DNA from: Oscillospiraceae bacterium
Lineage (GTDB): Bacteria > Bacillota_A > Clostridia > Oscillospirales > Ruminococcaceae
Length of the DNA: 5,629 nucleotides
Assembly (NCBI GenBank): GCA_017523995.1
Contig: JAFWUX010000133.1
Coordinates: 1-5,629, forward strand
Reading direction: 5' to 3'
This document shows, one piece after another, positions 4,918-5,629 of this stretch; position 1 is the stretch's first letter; each line of letters begins with the position of its first letter. A program made the position numbers and the translations under genes. The notes under the pieces are model-generated. The model did not search any database, had not been told where the DNA came from, and worked only from the letters and a program-made list of their open reading frames with translations.

Positions 4918-4956
4918 AAAAAAGCCGCAGGATACGAAGAAAGCATATTCAGCGGC
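4918..4956 (-). terminator. Minus-strand intrinsic-terminator-like hairpin upstream of cysK
   Basis: On the minus strand GCCGC (4956-4952) pairs with GCGGC (4928-4924), with additional imperfect pairing inside (GAATAT against GTATCC), and six T follow at once (4923-4918). No annotated minus-strand gene lies upstream within the window, so the RNA it ends is unknown: a small RNA, or a gene beyond the window edge. Confidence 0.45.
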
Positions 4957-5195
4957 GTTTGCACGAAAAGCGATATCAAACATAAATCTTTGTGCAAACT
5001 TTTTGAAAAGTTGCACGCACCTGTACAACATTTGCCCGTTTTGGCACCCCTTTATAGAGAGGGCAGCGCGAAGGGCGTGCAGCCGAGCGGCTAAAGTAAA
5101 GTTTATTCAAAGTATAAACTTTATCAGGATTCCAAATCAAAGCATCACCGGAAACGGCAATCGCAGGACACTTCCGCTCTCCTTCTTATATTCAA
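4957..5195. other. Gene-free intergenic stretch with scattered hairpins
   Basis: No ORF here has a ribosome site or a recognisable product. Structures seen: 4992-5016, GTGCAA/TTGCAC continuing as CTTT/AAAG with one bulged A; 5081-5092, AGCCG/CGGCT; and 5098-5122, AAAGTTTAT/ATAAACTTT, 9-bp perfect arms with a 7-nt loop. On the minus strand a weak promoter-like pair, TTGATT (5140-5135), 18 nt, TATACT (5116-5111), points toward the terminator at 4918-4956. Confidence 0.5.
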
Positions 5196-5316
5196 ATCCG
5201 TCCGCGCAGCGGACACCGCAACTCCTCACTTCTCACTTCTATCTCCTCACTATAAATATAGATCCATGCGCGAAGCGCATACCACAATTTCTCATTTCTA
5301 ATTTCTCATTTCTAAT
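5196..5316 (+). repeat. Two hairpin-plus-heptamer repeat modules
   Basis: Module 1 is ATCC, then hairpin GTCCGC-GCA-GCGGAC (5200-5214), then ACCGCAACT and pyrimidine-rich heptamers (ACTCCTC, ACTTCTC, ACTTCTA, TCTCCTC; 5221-5248). Module 2 is ATCC, then hairpin ATGCGC-GAA-GCGCAT (5266-5280), then ACCACAATT and four heptamers TTTCTCA/TTTCTAA alternating (5288-5315, a perfect 2 x 14 nt tandem). The hairpin arms differ in sequence but keep perfect pairing, and the flanks are conserved. Between them is CTATA-AA-TATAG (5250-5261). The stretch is non-coding. Confidence 0.75.
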
Positions 5317-5329
5317 TGGTAATAGACGG

Positions 5330-5629
5330 GTGCTGCGAACCATACAATAGACGGAATGTATGGTTTGGCAAAGGTGTTAGTCGGTACGTGAATCCAACCT
5401 TGTACAGGCGATGGGATTCATGCCGACGGTACAGAATTGCAGGCATGCACTTAGAACTTTGACAAGTGAATAGCAGCATCAGTCGCAGGGCAAAGCGAGG
5501 GATGCTGCAAGTTTATTTGTAGTTATATTCTTGTTAGATTTCGCTTGATGTTCTTAATCTTAAGTCCGATGTTTAATTCCGCTGGGCGCGGGGCGCGAAT
5601 GCGAGGGGACAACCCAAAGAGGACAGGGG
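5330..5629 (+). ncRNA. Structured RNA, possibly group II intron domain I (5' part, runs off the window)
   Basis: A dense series of stems without an ORF. They are: AACCATACA (5338-5346) with TGTATGGTT (5357-5365), extendable to about 13 bp; GTCGG (5380-5384) plus CGTGAATCC (5387-5395) with GGATTCATG (5414-5422) plus CCGAC (5423-5427), about 14 bp with a two-base bulge; CACTT (5448-5452) with AAGTG (5464-5468); and GCAGCATC (5473-5480) with GATGCTGC (5501-5508), containing TCGC/GCGA. The phrase AAGGTGTTAGTCGG followed by GTGAATCCAACC and later GGCATGCAC resembles, from memory, domain I of bacterial group II introns. A 5' end at 5330 (GTGCT) would match the GUGYG boundary at four of five bases. 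The reverse-transcriptase ORF would lie beyond the window. A retron or another structured RNA remains possible; the last 50 bases, G-rich, are unexplained. Confidence 0.4.

Noticed and set aside
4887..4983. Short minus-strand ORF beginning MFDIAFRANAAEY
   Set aside because: No Shine-Dalgarno and it runs through the terminator-like hairpin at 4918-4956; probably not translated.
4852..5094. 80-codon + strand frame upstream of cysK
   Set aside because: Starts at TTG without a ribosome site, begins at the cysK promoter, crosses a terminator and hairpins, and has no family signal.
5579..5629. GGGGACA...ACAGGGG motif near the window end as a hairpin or transposon end
   Set aside because: It is a mirror rather than an inverted repeat, so it cannot form a stem, and the window ends before any transposase could be seen.

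Overview
The window looks like a chromosomal accessory or intergenic-rich stretch from a low-to-moderate GC Firmicute, most likely a gut Clostridia/Oscillospiraceae (Ruminococcus-like) species. The support is: strong AAAGGAG-type Shine-Dalgarno sites, three perfect TTGACA-N17-TATAAT promoters, a cysK of Firmicutes type, a TRAM-less RlmD-type methyltransferase, and repeat families that I associate from memory with Ruminococcus-type genomes. The taxonomic call is inference.

Layout. At 1-99 (minus) is the N-terminus of an EamA/DMT transporter with a consensus promoter at 135-163. Diverging from it is a + strand operon: a PPOX/FMN-binding protein (342-815, GTG start), an RlmD-type 23S rRNA uracil-C5 methyltransferase (841-2049), and a GNAT acetyltransferase that overlaps rlmD by 4 nt and breaks after about 24 recognisable codons (2046-2162). 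From about 2120 to 2520 there is no gene but a dense array of perfect hairpins and a 26-nt direct repeat, one hairpin being a plausible bidirectional terminator. Then come a four-helix small membrane protein (2657-3040) with its own consensus promoter, an AT-rich orphan ORF (3183-3539), and two back-to-back terminators facing each other. cysK (cysteine synthase) lies on the minus strand (3701-4627).

The most interesting signal is the roughly 180-nt leader of cysK. A consensus promoter (4817-4845) is followed by an AGGAGG ribosome site and a 21-codon ORF (4749-4684, minus) starting MRKRCCPC, with four cysteines in 21 residues. Two hairpins lie in and just after it. This is the architecture of a cysteine-sensing leader peptide controlling a cysteine biosynthetic gene.

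A repeat of about 120 nt occurs twice in inverted orientation (124-256 and 3045-3162). Each copy sits just upstream of a gene start, and copy 1 contains the EamA promoter. The region 4851-5629 has no convincing protein gene. It holds a minus-strand terminator, several hairpins, hairpin-plus-heptamer repeat modules (5196-5316), and from about 5330 a highly structured + strand RNA that resembles domain I of a group II intron and runs toward the window edge.
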